In this document: positions 25,505 through 34,035 of the stretch, in pieces
How positions within the stretch are numbered: position 1 is the stretch's first letter
How the letters are laid out: each line of letters begins with the position of its first letter
Assembly: GCA_003134695.1 (NCBI GenBank)
Contig: PLCB01000006.1
Coordinates: forward strand, 161,039 to 225,038
DNA: 64,000 nt
Direction of reading: 5' to 3'
Source: Candidatus Zemynaea palustris
GTDB taxonomy: Bacteria > Vulcanimicrobiota > Vulcanimicrobiia > Vulcanimicrobiales > Vulcanimicrobiaceae
Position numbers and translations under genes: made by a program
Notes under the pieces: generated by a model
Databases searched by the model: none
What the model was told of the DNA's origin: nothing
The model's input: only the letters and a program-made list of their open reading frames with translations

Positions 25505-25690
25505 GGGCGTCGCGCAAAGGCCCGTGCCGTAAGGCTTTTCGGCGCATGGCCGCCTTAGACGCCTCGATCGCGGCGCCCGGCGCGCTTTGCAAAACGTACT
25601 GCAAATCCGGGCGCGGCGCGAAAAGCCCCGTGGCATAAGGCTTTGCGGCGCACGGCTCAATGCACGGTCGCGCCGCCTGCATCGAGGCGC
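25505..25690. repeat. Stem-loop repeat block (REP-like), copies 3-4
   Basis: Two units with cores GCGCAAAGGCCCGTGCCGTA / AGGCTTTTCGGCGCA and GCGAAAAGCCCCGTGGCATA / AGGCTTTGCGGCGCA, about 110 bases apart, with GCTTTGCAAAACGTACTGCA between them. The second core contains AAAGCC...GGCTTT arms able to pair. No intact gene in 25260-25778. Confidence 0.6.
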
Positions 25691-25782
25691 AAAAAGTCGG
25701 GGCGTGTTGACGGCGTCTCGCTTCCTTCGACGAGACCGAGGAACGCTGTGCTCCACCGAATCGCGCACCGGGCCCATCTCAT
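25657..25782 (-). pseudogene. Solo-Cas1 tail remnant (copy G)
   Basis: The minus frame reads AIRWSTAFLGLVEGSETPST then a short tail to TGA at 25657. RW-x-x-AFL-x-LVEGSE is the end of the same HTH module as in copies A and C. Weak on its own, supported by the seven other copies. Confidence 0.45.
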
Positions 25783-26987
25783 TTGATGAACTGTAGGAAT
25801 TGCGCGGCGAGTGCGGATAGAACGACGACGATCCACGGAGGCGTCTTCCATACCGCGAGCAGCAGGAAAGCGAGAAATGCGAGCGCCGCGTCGGCAGGTC
25901 CACGAATTGCACTCACCCATACAGGTTGATATAGCGCAGCCATCAGCAAGCCGACGACGGCAGCGTTCACGCCCTGCAGCGCTGCGATCAGCTTAGGATT
26001 GGCGATGAAATCATTCCAGAATGGAAGGATCGCTCCGATGAGCAGAAACGACGGCAGGTAGATCGCTACGAGCGCAAGGGCCGCTCCGCCCACGCCGCTC
26101 ACCGGACCATGCATCGCCGCGCCGACATAAGCGGCGAACGTGAAGAGCGGCCCCGGCACCGCTTGCGCCGCTCCATAGCCTGCGAGAAACGCATCTGAGC
26201 CGATCCAGCCCTGCGGCACGACGCGCGCTTGGAGCAACGGCAGCACGACGTGTCCGCCACCGAAGACGAGCGCGCCAGATTCATAGAACGCACCGAACAC
26301 GTTGAGCGGACCGTAGGACGCGAATCGTTGTGCGATCGGGAATCCGACGAGCAATCCAAGAAACGCGACGGCGCTAAGGATGGCGGAAACGCGGTTTCCA
26401 GCAGCAGGAATCGGCTGTGTCTTACTCTCCGGTGGCTCAATGAAGAAGCGTCCGTAAACTGCTCCGAGTATGATAATCGAGAGTTGCACGAAGCCGCTAA
26501 CCGGAAGCAAGAGAATTACCGCCGCAGCGACAAACGCGACCGTCCTGCGCGGAACGTCCGGACAGAGTGAACGATACATGTTGGAGACGGCGAGAGCCAC
26601 GACGGCGACCGCAGCGACGAGCAATCCATGAATCCAGGGCGCTTCGGCCACGCCGGGGATGCGTGCGATGCCTAACGCGAACGCAGTCAGTGCAATTGCC
26701 GAGGGAAGCGTGAACGCGATCCAGGCCAACGCGGCGCCTAACACACCGCCGCGAATCAAGCCGATGATGATACCGACTTGGCTGCTCGCGGGACCGGGAA
26801 GAAACTGACAGAGCGCGACGATCTGCGCGAACGTATCCTCATCGAGCCACTTGCGACGGCGCACGAACTCGGCGTTGAAGTAGCCGAGATGTGCGATCGG
26901 GCCACCGAACGAAGTTACGCCCAGGCGCAGGAATGATGCAAACACTTCCCCTGCACCGGAAAGGTTGCGCGGCCCGGAAGGTTCCAT
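25779..26987 (-). CDS. chrA: ChrA-type chromate transporter
   Basis: Start ATG at 26987 after GGGAG; 402 residues. Two homologous halves, each opening with the family signature: FLRLGVTSFGGPIAHLGYF and CQFLPGPASSQVGIIIG in the first, VFGGGHVVLPLLQARVV and YGAAQAVPGPLFTFAAYVG in the second. About ten to twelve membrane helices. Exports or imports chromate-like oxyanions; family members also occur with unknown substrates. Third gene after the cupredoxin and barrel genes on the same strand. Confidence 0.92.
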   Translation of the reverse strand: MEPSGPRNLSGAGEVFASFLRLGVTSFGGPIAHLGYFNAEFVRRRKWLDEDTFAQIVALCQFLPGPASSQVGIIIGLIRGGVLGAALAWIAFTLPSAIALTAFALGIARIPGVAEAPWIHGLLVAAVAVVALAVSNMYRSLCPDVPRRTVAFVAAAVILLLPVSGFVQLSIIILGAVYGRFFIEPPESKTQPIPAAGNRVSAILSAVAFLGLLVGFPIAQRFASYGPLNVFGAFYESGALVFGGGHVVLPLLQARVVPQGWIGSDAFLAGYGAAQAVPGPLFTFAAYVGAAMHGPVSGVGGAALALVAIYLPSFLLIGAILPFWNDFIANPKLIAALQGVNAAVVGLLMAALYQPVWVSAIRGPADAALAFLAFLLLAVWKTPPWIVVVLSALAAQFLQFIK

Positions 26988-27025
26988 GGCCGGCTCCCTT
27001 CGGCCATCTTGCTTACATTGCTCTA

Positions 27026-27805
27026 TTAAGGTTTTGAAACTGCGGGCTTCGGGGCTTCGGGCTTTTCTGCCGGACCCCACGTCCAGTAGAGACCGACGTA
27101 GCCGACAGCGTGCGATTCACCTGAGATCGTGTGCCCAACGTCGAAGAGCACGTTGAACGAATCCGTCGGCTTCAGGTAGCCACCGACCGTATAGAACGTC
27201 GCATGCTGCCCGCCGACCGCTGATGGGCCTTGCGTAAACATCTCGCCGCCGAGTGTGAGCGCGCGGCCGATATCGCGTTGCACGAGCCAGCCTGCGAAGC
27301 CGTAGTTCTGCGCGCCGGGCGCGGTGTTCACCGCATATCCGCCGCCTCCGTACGTGGTCCACGACCCGTAGCTCTTTTGAATCCACAGCGGGAACTTGTA
27401 CCATGTGCGGCCGTTCCCGAGACTTTCATTGGCGTTGCCCGTCGCCACTTCGGCCATCGGAAAGACGCCGATCTGCGGCCTCCCCGCGGTCTCTTGCACG
27501 AACCGGAATTTCACGCCGAGTTCAGTGTCCCCGAGTCCCGACGTCTTCGGTCCGCCGGCCGGCGAGTTCCACTGATAGGGGATGACGATATGAAGGTGCA
27601 CGTTCGGCGCAGGTCCGCAGTTGTATTCGATCGCCGGACCGACGCTGCTCGTCGTCGCTGACGCTTTGTCCCACGTCGAGAAGACATAGAACTCGCAGTG
27701 CTTGTAGTCGATGGGAGCGGGATCATCCGTGAGAAACGGAGGACCTGCCTTGGCGGCACTCATCGACAAGACCAGAAAGATTGCGACCAGCAGTGATTTT
27801 CTCAT
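27026..27805 (-). CDS. Outer-membrane beta-barrel transporter-like protein
   Basis: 259 residues, signal peptide MRKSLLVAIFLVLSMSAAKA, mature start GPPFLTDDPAPIDYKHCEFY, characteristic of the same barrel group as the gene at 6207. Strands rich in Gly, Tyr and Trp follow. 38 bases upstream of chrA. Possibly the outer-membrane gate for this set. Confidence 0.75.
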   Translation of the reverse strand: MRKSLLVAIFLVLSMSAAKAGPPFLTDDPAPIDYKHCEFYVFSTWDKASATTSSVGPAIEYNCGPAPNVHLHIVIPYQWNSPAGGPKTSGLGDTELGVKFRFVQETAGRPQIGVFPMAEVATGNANESLGNGRTWYKFPLWIQKSYGSWTTYGGGGYAVNTAPGAQNYGFAGWLVQRDIGRALTLGGEMFTQGPSAVGGQHATFYTVGGYLKPTDSFNVLFDVGHTISGESHAVGYVGLYWTWGPAEKPEAPKPAVSKP

Positions 27806-27885
27806 TGCGACGACTTTCTGTCGGCCATGGACGGCAACAAACGAGGGAGGGGCGGCGGTTGCCCGTCGCCCCGAGGGTCCGCGCG

Positions 27886-28368
27886 TCAGAGCACGATGAT
27901 CCGGCCCGACATGAAGCCCTCTTTGTCGGGACCGCCGTAGCCTGCACCCATCGCCCACATCTTAGCGCCCATGTCGCAGGGGTACTTGCAGTGCCAGCGA
28001 TAGACGCCCGGCTTGTTTGCGGTGAAGGTGAAGGTCGTTGAAACCGGCTGAACCTCCTGGCCTACTTGCTTCCCTGCCTTGATCGTCTGGTCCAAACCGA
28101 GTTCCGGGCAGGTGATCGAGTGCGGCGACTCATCGTAGTCGACTACGGTGACGGTGACGGGCTCGCCCGCTTTCGTGACGATGTCCGACGGGACGATCGC
28201 ATCGTGCGACTTCCCATCGGGCCCCATGATCTTCTCCTTGCCGCGGAAAACGTACATGGTGACCTTCTGTCCGGTCGCGGCCTCGCTCTCGGGGCCATTG
28301 AGGGCGATTGCGCCGAGCACCATCGCCGCGCCGGTGAGCGCCTGCGCCCTGGAAACCTTGACGTGCAT
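27886..28368 (-). CDS. Exported CuA-like cupredoxin
   Basis: 160 residues from the ATG at 28368 with a signal sequence. The cupredoxin core has VVDYDESPHSITCPELGLD and the C-terminal loop GVYRWHCKYPCDMGAKMWAM. The C-x3-C spacing matches CuA sites (NosZ, cytochrome oxidase II), but the His expected four residues after the second Cys is Ala, with Lys next. A CuA, type-1 or other metal site cannot be decided from sequence. First gene of the group with the barrel and chrA. Confidence 0.75.
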   Translation of the reverse strand: MHVKVSRAQALTGAAMVLGAIALNGPESEAATGQKVTMYVFRGKEKIMGPDGKSHDAIVPSDIVTKAGEPVTVTVVDYDESPHSITCPELGLDQTIKAGKQVGQEVQPVSTTFTFTANKPGVYRWHCKYPCDMGAKMWAMGAGYGGPDKEGFMSGRIIVL

Positions 28369-28608
28369 CTTTGCTCCTTTTGCGCGTTCGCCGCGCACGC
28401 ACAATGTGACTACACGACGAGAACGCGTGGCGAAAAGCCAAGAAGGACCTAAGAAGAAACTGAGGAGCTTGGCAAACGCGCGGGCGCGCCCGACAAAAGT
28501 CTGCCCTCACTCGAAGAAGCGCGAGCGAAGCCGGCGCCGGCGTTGCGGCACGGCGCCGCTGTTGTCGTGGGGCGTCGCCGATCCGCCCGAAGCTCGTGGC
28601 GCGGCGCT

Positions 28609-28862
28609 TTAAGACGCGACGCCTTCGACGAGCGCGAGGAACGCAGCCCAGTGACGCGGATGCGGGACGCGCGTGCCGGCGCGGAACCGCGAACAGGCCG
28701 CGAGGGAGAGGCCCGTCGCCTTGGCGATCTCGCCCAGCGGGAATGCGTCGAGCTTCGGCGTTACCTCGCGCAGGAACCAGGCATCATTGCGCGGCTCGGG
28801 ATGCTCTCTCGCCCATTGCCGGTTCCGGCGATGGTGCGAGGCGACGTCTTGCCTAAGCCAAC
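28609..28862 (-). pseudogene. Solo-Cas1 HTH-domain remnant (copy E)
   Basis: The minus frame reads VASHHRRNRQWAREHPEP, DAWFLREVTPKLDAFPL, IAKATGLSLAACSRFRAGTR and VPHPRHWAAFLALVEG to a TAA at 28609. A stop lies a few codons upstream and there is no start codon. Opposite strand to copies A-D. Confidence 0.7.
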
Positions 28863-28893
28863 GGTCTAATCATCGGATACAGAGCGCCATAAA

Positions 28894-29325
28894 TCACCAA
28901 TTCGAATATGCAAACGGTCCCTTTTTCCCCGAGGCCTTGAGCTTTTTCCGTCGCAAAACACGGTCTTGACACTTTTTCTGAAGCGGTCCGCTCATGGATG
29001 TCACCGGGATGTGATGACCGCGGTTCTCAAGTTCTGTCTTGACTTCTGCAATCGTTTTCGGCTTCTTAAAAAAGCCTTCCTCAATGAGTTCCGCGAGATA
29101 ATGCGCGGGTCCGCCTCTCGCTTTTCTCGGCTGCTTCGAAGGCCGTGATTTCGCGCCGCGCGGCTGGCCATTAGGCGTCGACGCCTTCTCGCGGCCGTCT
29201 GCTCCTGAAAGCAAGTTCTCTAATATCTTTTGAAAAGCAATGCGCTTGAGTTCGGGGTCCTTTACATCAGCGACAGCTCGTTCCGCTTCCTGGACAAGTG
29301 TCGGGTAATTTTTCGGCTCTTTCAT
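28894..29325 (-). CDS. Winged-helix-like protein of unknown function
   Basis: 143 residues. N-terminal helical part, a basic linker (KSRPSKQPRKARGG), then a domain with AHYLAELIEEGFFKKPKTIA, LENRGHHIPVTSMSGPLQKK and LRRKK, ending GKKGPFAYSNW. The helix order and the final YSNW suggest a small winged helix found in scattered bacteria and archaea; the name of the family is not known to me. It follows the wHTH gene at 29597 by 29 bases, so the two are likely one operon. Confidence 0.6.
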   Translation of the reverse strand: MKEPKNYPTLVQEAERAVADVKDPELKRIAFQKILENLLSGADGREKASTPNGQPRGAKSRPSKQPRKARGGPAHYLAELIEEGFFKKPKTIAEVKTELENRGHHIPVTSMSGPLQKKCQDRVLRRKKLKASGKKGPFAYSNW

Positions 29326-29354
29326 TGGGTGGCTCCCTTCCTCAATTAAGCAAA

Positions 29355-29597
29355 TTACGCAGCGAGAAGCTCTGGGAGCGACTCGACACGCTTGCGGCCC
29401 AAACTCGTGATGAATAGCGCCTTGCCGGACTTGTGAAGGAAGCCCTCGGCATCAAGTCGCTTCACTGCGTTTGAAATCGTTGGCTGCGCACGCTTCAGGA
29501 TGCTAACCAGCTCGGCTTGCGACGCTTCTTCGTCATGATACAAGACGAGCAGGATGGCGTCATCACTGTTTAAGCTTGTCTCTCGCACTCCTCGCAC
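29355..29597 (-). CDS. Small MarR-like winged-helix DNA-binding protein
   Basis: About 80 residues from a GTG at 29597 (another GTG three codons in). DDAILLVLYHDEEASQAELV, TISNAVKRLDAEGFLHKSGK and TSLGRKRV form one winged helix-turn-helix. The N-terminus overlaps the Cas1 fragment on the other strand by 22 bases, so the start may have been altered by that insertion. Probably represses its own two-gene operon. Confidence 0.6.
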   Translation of the reverse strand: MRGVRETSLNSDDAILLVLYHDEEASQAELVSILKRAQPTISNAVKRLDAEGFLHKSGKALFITSLGRKRVESLPELLAA

Positions 29598-30523
29598 AAG
29601 GGCTCGATCCGACGCTCGGCGTCCTTCATGCGGACCAGCGCAACCGCGATTCGTTCGCGCTCGATGCCATGGAGCCGATCCGCCCGGACGTGGATGCGTT
29701 CATCCTCGATCTGTTGGAAGATCGCGTGTTCACCTCGCGGGATTTCGCCGAGCTTCCGAACGGGGTTTGCCGCTTATGCAGCCCGGTGACCCACGACCTC
29801 GCACTGACGCTGCCGCATTGGCGAATGCTCATGCAGCCGATCGCCGCGCGCCTCGCACAGGCATTCCGCGAATCGCGCCTCGAACAGCGCGCTGCGCCTC
29901 GCATTCTTGGTGCAGACCCTGTGCATTCGCGTCGCATTCGCCCTGTTGCGAGGCATTCGCCGCTCGTTGCAACGCCTCGCAAGGCCTCGCAGCCCCGGCC
30001 GTATGCAAGCAAAGAATGGAGTGCACCGCGGCCTGAAGGCCTCTCACTCAATCCAATTGCGTGCGCATCGTGCGGCGAGCCAGTCCTCAAACGCAGGCGC
30101 CGGCACTGCGAGGAGTGCATGCCGGAAGTGAAGCGCGCTCATGGCATTCGTGCAATTTCCGCCGCTCGCAAAGCGCTCGCGGCGCAAAGTCTCGCAGGCA
30201 AGGACCCTCGCGCGAATCGCGAGGCCGGGCGCAAGCGCGGCGCGGCTAATGCCGAGCACCACAGGCGGAACCGCGAATGGGCACGCGACCACGACCAGAG
30301 CGCTGTGCGCGATCGCGCCTGGTTTCTGCGCGAGGTTACCCCAAGGCTCGACGTCTTCTCGCTCGTTGAAATCGCAAAAGCGACGGGGCTATCTCTCGCA
30401 GCCTGCTCTCGCTTCCGAGTCAGCTCGCGCGTTCCGCACCCCCGACACTGGCCAGCCTTCTGCGCACTTGTGAGCGTAGCGATTGAGGGACCGGAGTCGC
30501 GCAGCCTTACCTCGCCCCTATAA
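29576..30523 (+). pseudogene. cas1: Solo-Cas1 with zinc ribbon and HTH, N-terminally truncated (copy F)
   Basis: 315 residues from a TTG; no good ribosome site. Residues 1-95 are the C-terminal part of a Cas1 integrase: LALLAQGLDPTLGVLHADQR, SFALDAMEPIRPDVDAFILD and GVCRLCSPVTHDLALTLPHW. The catalytic His18 and Asp30 are kept, but the Glu-bearing N-terminal part is missing. After a variable linker comes a zinc ribbon, CASCGEPV at 163 and HCEEC at about 177, and then the HTH module RAWFLREVTPRLDVF, IAKATGLSLAACSRFR. Cas1 with this tail is a stand-alone type not tied to CRISPR arrays; no array or cas2 is here. Confidence 0.75.
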
Positions 30524-30707
30524 GCGTAGATTGAAGGGATGCAGGCCCGCGCCGTAAAGGTAGGCCCACGGAAATACGGATTCCAAAAAGACAAGGGAGC
30601 GATTCGAAACTCAAATACTTGAAATAGAAGGTAAGATGGATAATGATTGATGAGTTCGGCTTCCCTTATCGCCGCTGAGCGGCGAGGCAGTTCCAGGATA
30701 CCGCGTG

Positions 30708-33700
30708 ATGCCAAGCGATAGTCCACGCGAACATGAGGGCGTGATGATCTCGAGTTCGTTCGCGGACTTGCGTGAACATCGGCGAGTCTTGAGCGCGGCT
30801 CTTACAGGTCAAGGCCTGTTTCCAGTGGCGATGGAGAATGATTCTGCGAAGCCAACGGGCGATGTGCTTGAAAACTCGCTCGCAATGGTTGCAAGTTGTT
30901 CTGCGTATGTCGCAGTAATTGGCCATAGGTACGGTCAAATTCCCGAATCTCGGAGGCGAAACCCAAAGCGCCTGTCCCTGACGGAGCTGGAATTCAACAA
31001 GGCGCGTCGCCTTAAACGACCGGTGCTCCTCTTCATAATGGGAGATGGCCATGACGTAAAGCCGGCAGATGTCGAGCAGGATCCAGAAAAGAATCTAAAG
31101 CTCGCCGTCTTTCGTGAGAACGCAAAGCGCGTTAAGTGTAGCTCGTCGATTCATCGAGTTTACAAAATCTTCAACAGCTTGCGTGAGTTCGAGCAGGCGG
31201 CAACCCAATCCATCGCTGATCTTTGCAGATATCTCGATTCGAAGACGTTTGCATCGGGTTCCGACGCGACGAAACACCGCAAAGTCACGCAGCCCCTCGA
31301 TCTTCGGGCTAAACCGATTTATATTGCTTCTCGTTCCTTCGTCGGTCGTCAGGCGGAGCTTGAGACGTTGAGTGAATGGGCTTCCCCTGCCGACAGTCAC
31401 GCAATACTCCTATTCGAGGCTATCGGTGGCGCGGGCAAGAGTATGTTGGCGTGGGAATGGGCTACCAAGCATGCTCCTGGGATAAGAGACGACTGGAAAG
31501 GGCGCTTTTGGTACTCGTTCTACGAGAAAAGCGCCACGATGCTCGATTTCTGCCGCGAAGCGTTGGCCTATATGGGCAAATGGCGCTCGCGCCATCGACG
31601 AATGAACACCTTCGAACTTGCCAAGGAACTCGTTCAACAACTTCAAGCGGGTCCATGGCTCTTAGTGCTTGATGGCTTGGAGCGAGTTCTCGTTGCTTAC
31701 CATCGGTTCGACGCGGCTCAAATTCCAGATGAAGAGGCAGGCACTAATGACAAGATTGCCCATCGGCATCCTTGCGCCGCCATCAATCCGGAGGACGACG
31801 ACTTAATTCGCGCGCTTGCCGGTGCGCATCCCTCGAAACTCCTCGTCACATCGCGACTCGTTCCGCGAACATTGCTGAATGCCAGTAGCCAGCCTATCCC
31901 CGGCGTCCTGCAGGAAAGGCTTCGCGGGCTTCGTCCCGTGGATGCTGAGTCGCTAATCCGAGAATGCGGCATTACCGGCAGCTCGCTTGAAATTCAGAAA
32001 TACCTCAAAACCTATTGTGACTGCCACCCGCTGGTTGTCGGCGTTCTCGCAGGTTTGATTAACGATTATCTTCCAGACAGAGGAAACTTTGACGCGTGGT
32101 CTATTGATCGGCGCGGCGGGGGCCTGCTTAATCTTGCGAACCTCGACCTAGTTCAAAATCGTAACCATATTCTTAGCGCCGCTCTGAACGCTCTTCCAAA
32201 ACAGAGCAGACAACTACTCTCTACACTCGCACTCCTTTCCGAATCAATTGATTACGATACCCTGAACGCTCTCAATCCGCACTTACTACCGTTGCCGGAG
32301 GAGCAAAAATTACCCAAGAGAAAAACGAATGACAGATGGACCGCAGCCCAGCGGGCCGAAATTGTTGCGAAATATGAAGCGGCTCGGCAAAAATATGTTC
32401 TTTATCAGGAGGCCGTTGAAGCGAGACAAGCTGCTTCGATCACTGCCTCCGACGAATTGACGAGGACCGTCAGCGATCTGGAACGGCGCGGTTTACTACA
32501 ATATGACGCCGCTGCGCGGCGCTACGACCTTCACCCAGTAGTCCGTGGCATTTCCGCTGGACGTCTCAGACAAGAAGAGAAGGACCAGCTAGGTCAACGA
32601 GTCGTCGATCATTTTTCGCAAAAGGCGCATAACCCATATACCGAAGCTGAAACCCTAGACGACCTCAGTAATGCCTTTCTGGTAGTCAAGGCACTGTTCC
32701 AGATGGGCAAGCTGGAGCAAGCGCGCAAGTTCATATTAGGTAACGATTTTCTTCAAGCGTTAAGTACCAAGTTTGAGGCGCACAATGAAATCCTAACGAT
32801 CCTACGTCCCTTTTTTTCCTCGGGTTGGTCTACCATGCCAGCTTTCCTGCAGACGAGCGATGGGATTCTGCTGGCCAAACGAGCAGCCAATTGCTTGAGA
32901 AGAATCAATCAGTTAGGCGACGCATTCGCAGTCTCAGAAGCGGCGGTCCCCTCAATACTCAATCGCAAGAGATGTGGCGGCTTGTACGGACATCTCCTGA
33001 GTATGGCCAGCACCGCTGGCGAGCAAGGTCGGCTCGCCCTTGAGGAACGCTTGATGCATCAAGCGGCGCAGATCGTGCCTCTGCTTAATGAGAACTATGG
33101 AGTTGAAACCACTTTCCGGCTTGCTCGATTTCGACAGCTTTCGCGAAATGGAGCCGTATCTGATGCTGAGTCGATTTGGTCGTTCATTCGCGATGCGAGG
33201 TTGAATGATTCGGAGCGTGCAGTGGCCGAACATCATTATGCTCTTCATCTCTTGTTTTGTCATAGATTAACTGAAGAGGACCTTGCGCGTGCGGAAGCTA
33301 GCAGTCGCGCGGCGCAATCGGCTTTGGGAATTCGCAATCTGAGTACAATGCGCGGTTACTGGCGGCTCGAGGAAGGCAAATGGTCTCAGGCAAAAATGAG
33401 CTTGCAAGAGTCTATTACTCTGGCCCACAGGGCAGGAAAAACAGATAGGCGCACCGAGATCCTGCTCGCGATTGCAAAGTACAAGCTGAATCAGCTTCCA
33501 GATGCGCACGATCTGGCTGAACAGTTTTCAAACGACGCGGAGGGTTCGTGCAATCGTCCGATTGCGGAACTGTGGCTGTGCATAGGGGATCGCGCTCGCG
33601 CGATGGCACATGCCATTACTGCCTATAAGTGGGCTTGGGCGGACGGTGAACCCTATGTACGGCGATACGAACTGAGCAAGTCTGTCGAACTGTTGCAGAG

Positions 33701-33827
33701 GATTAACGCCCGCGTGCCACAGTTGCCAGAATACGACGGCAAGTTCGATCCGGGATTGCCATGGGAAAGCGATGTGGCCCACGCAATTGGACGATTGCAA
33801 GTAGAAAGGCGACCCAATTCTCCTTAA
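30708..33827 (+). CDS. DUF4062 - STAND NTPase - helical-repeat protein, putative defence sensor
   Basis: 1039 residues from the ATG at 30708 (a GTG sits one codon earlier). Residues 12-110 are a DUF4062 domain: VMISSSFADLREHR, CSAYVAVIGHRYGQIP and LSLTELEFNKARRLKRPVLL. A STAND ATPase follows: FVGRQAELETL, Walker A GGAGKS at about 240, Walker B WLLVLDG at about 317, LLVTSR at about 378 and the HPL motif CHPLVVGVLAG at about 439. Then a winged-helix region and about 450 residues of TPR-like helices. This layout (effector-like N-domain, STAND switch, repeat sensor) is that of anti-phage and NLR-like proteins. Base composition is visibly more AT-rich than neighbours, suggesting transfer. It stands alone between Cas1 debris and secA. 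Confidence 0.85.
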   Translation: MPSDSPREHEGVMISSSFADLREHRRVLSAALTGQGLFPVAMENDSAKPTGDVLENSLAMVASCSAYVAVIGHRYGQIPESRRRNPKRLSLTELEFNKARRLKRPVLLFIMGDGHDVKPADVEQDPEKNLKLAVFRENAKRVKCSSSIHRVYKIFNSLREFEQAATQSIADLCRYLDSKTFASGSDATKHRKVTQPLDLRAKPIYIASRSFVGRQAELETLSEWASPADSHAILLFEAIGGAGKSMLAWEWATKHAPGIRDDWKGRFWYSFYEKSATMLDFCREALAYMGKWRSRHRRMNTFELAKELVQQLQAGPWLLVLDGLERVLVAYHRFDAAQIPDEEAGTNDKIAHRHPCAAINPEDDDLIRALAGAHPSKLLVTSRLVPRTLLNASSQPIPGVLQERLRGLRPVDAESLIRECGITGSSLEIQKYLKTYCDCHPLVVGVLAGLINDYLPDRGNFDAWSIDRRGGGLLNLANLDLVQNRNHILSAALNALPKQSRQLLSTLALLSESIDYDTLNALNPHLLPLPEEQKLPKRKTNDRWTAAQRAEIVAKYEAARQKYVLYQEAVEARQAASITASDELTRTVSDLERRGLLQYDAAARRYDLHPVVRGISAGRLRQEEKDQLGQRVVDHFSQKAHNPYTEAETLDDLSNAFLVVKALFQMGKLEQARKFILGNDFLQALSTKFEAHNEILTILRPFFSSGWSTMPAFLQTSDGILLAKRAANCLRRINQLGDAFAVSEAAVPSILNRKRCGGLYGHLLSMASTAGEQGRLALEERLMHQAAQIVPLLNENYGVETTFRLARFRQLSRNGAVSDAESIWSFIRDARLNDSERAVAEHHYALHLLFCHRLTEEDLARAEASSRAAQSALGIRNLSTMRGYWRLEEGKWSQAKMSLQESITLAHRAGKTDRRTEILLAIAKYKLNQLPDAHDLAEQFSNDAEGSCNRPIAELWLCIGDRARAMAHAITAYKWAWADGEPYVRRYELSKSVELLQRINARVPQLPEYDGKFDPGLPWESDVAHAIGRLQVERRPNSP

Positions 33828-34035
33828 GGGCCGCAGTGGTGTGCACCGTCACGGTCGTGTTTGGACTTCGTTTTTGGCAAGAACGTAGAATTTAAGCGGC
33901 GGGCGCGAGCGAGATTTACAAGATGATTGCCGCGCTGACCGAAATAAGACCGTGTGACACTCGTCCTTTTTCCGCCGCGCCACGCCGCCAGGGCGCGCAT
34001 CATCGGAGCCTAGAACCTGAGCCGCTCCGATCGCT

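Noticed and set aside
18673-25778. Integron-like gene cassettes suggested by repeats between small genes
   Set aside because: No attC core (RYYYAAC/GTTRRRY pairs) or integron integrase seen; the repeats fit REP-like elements better.
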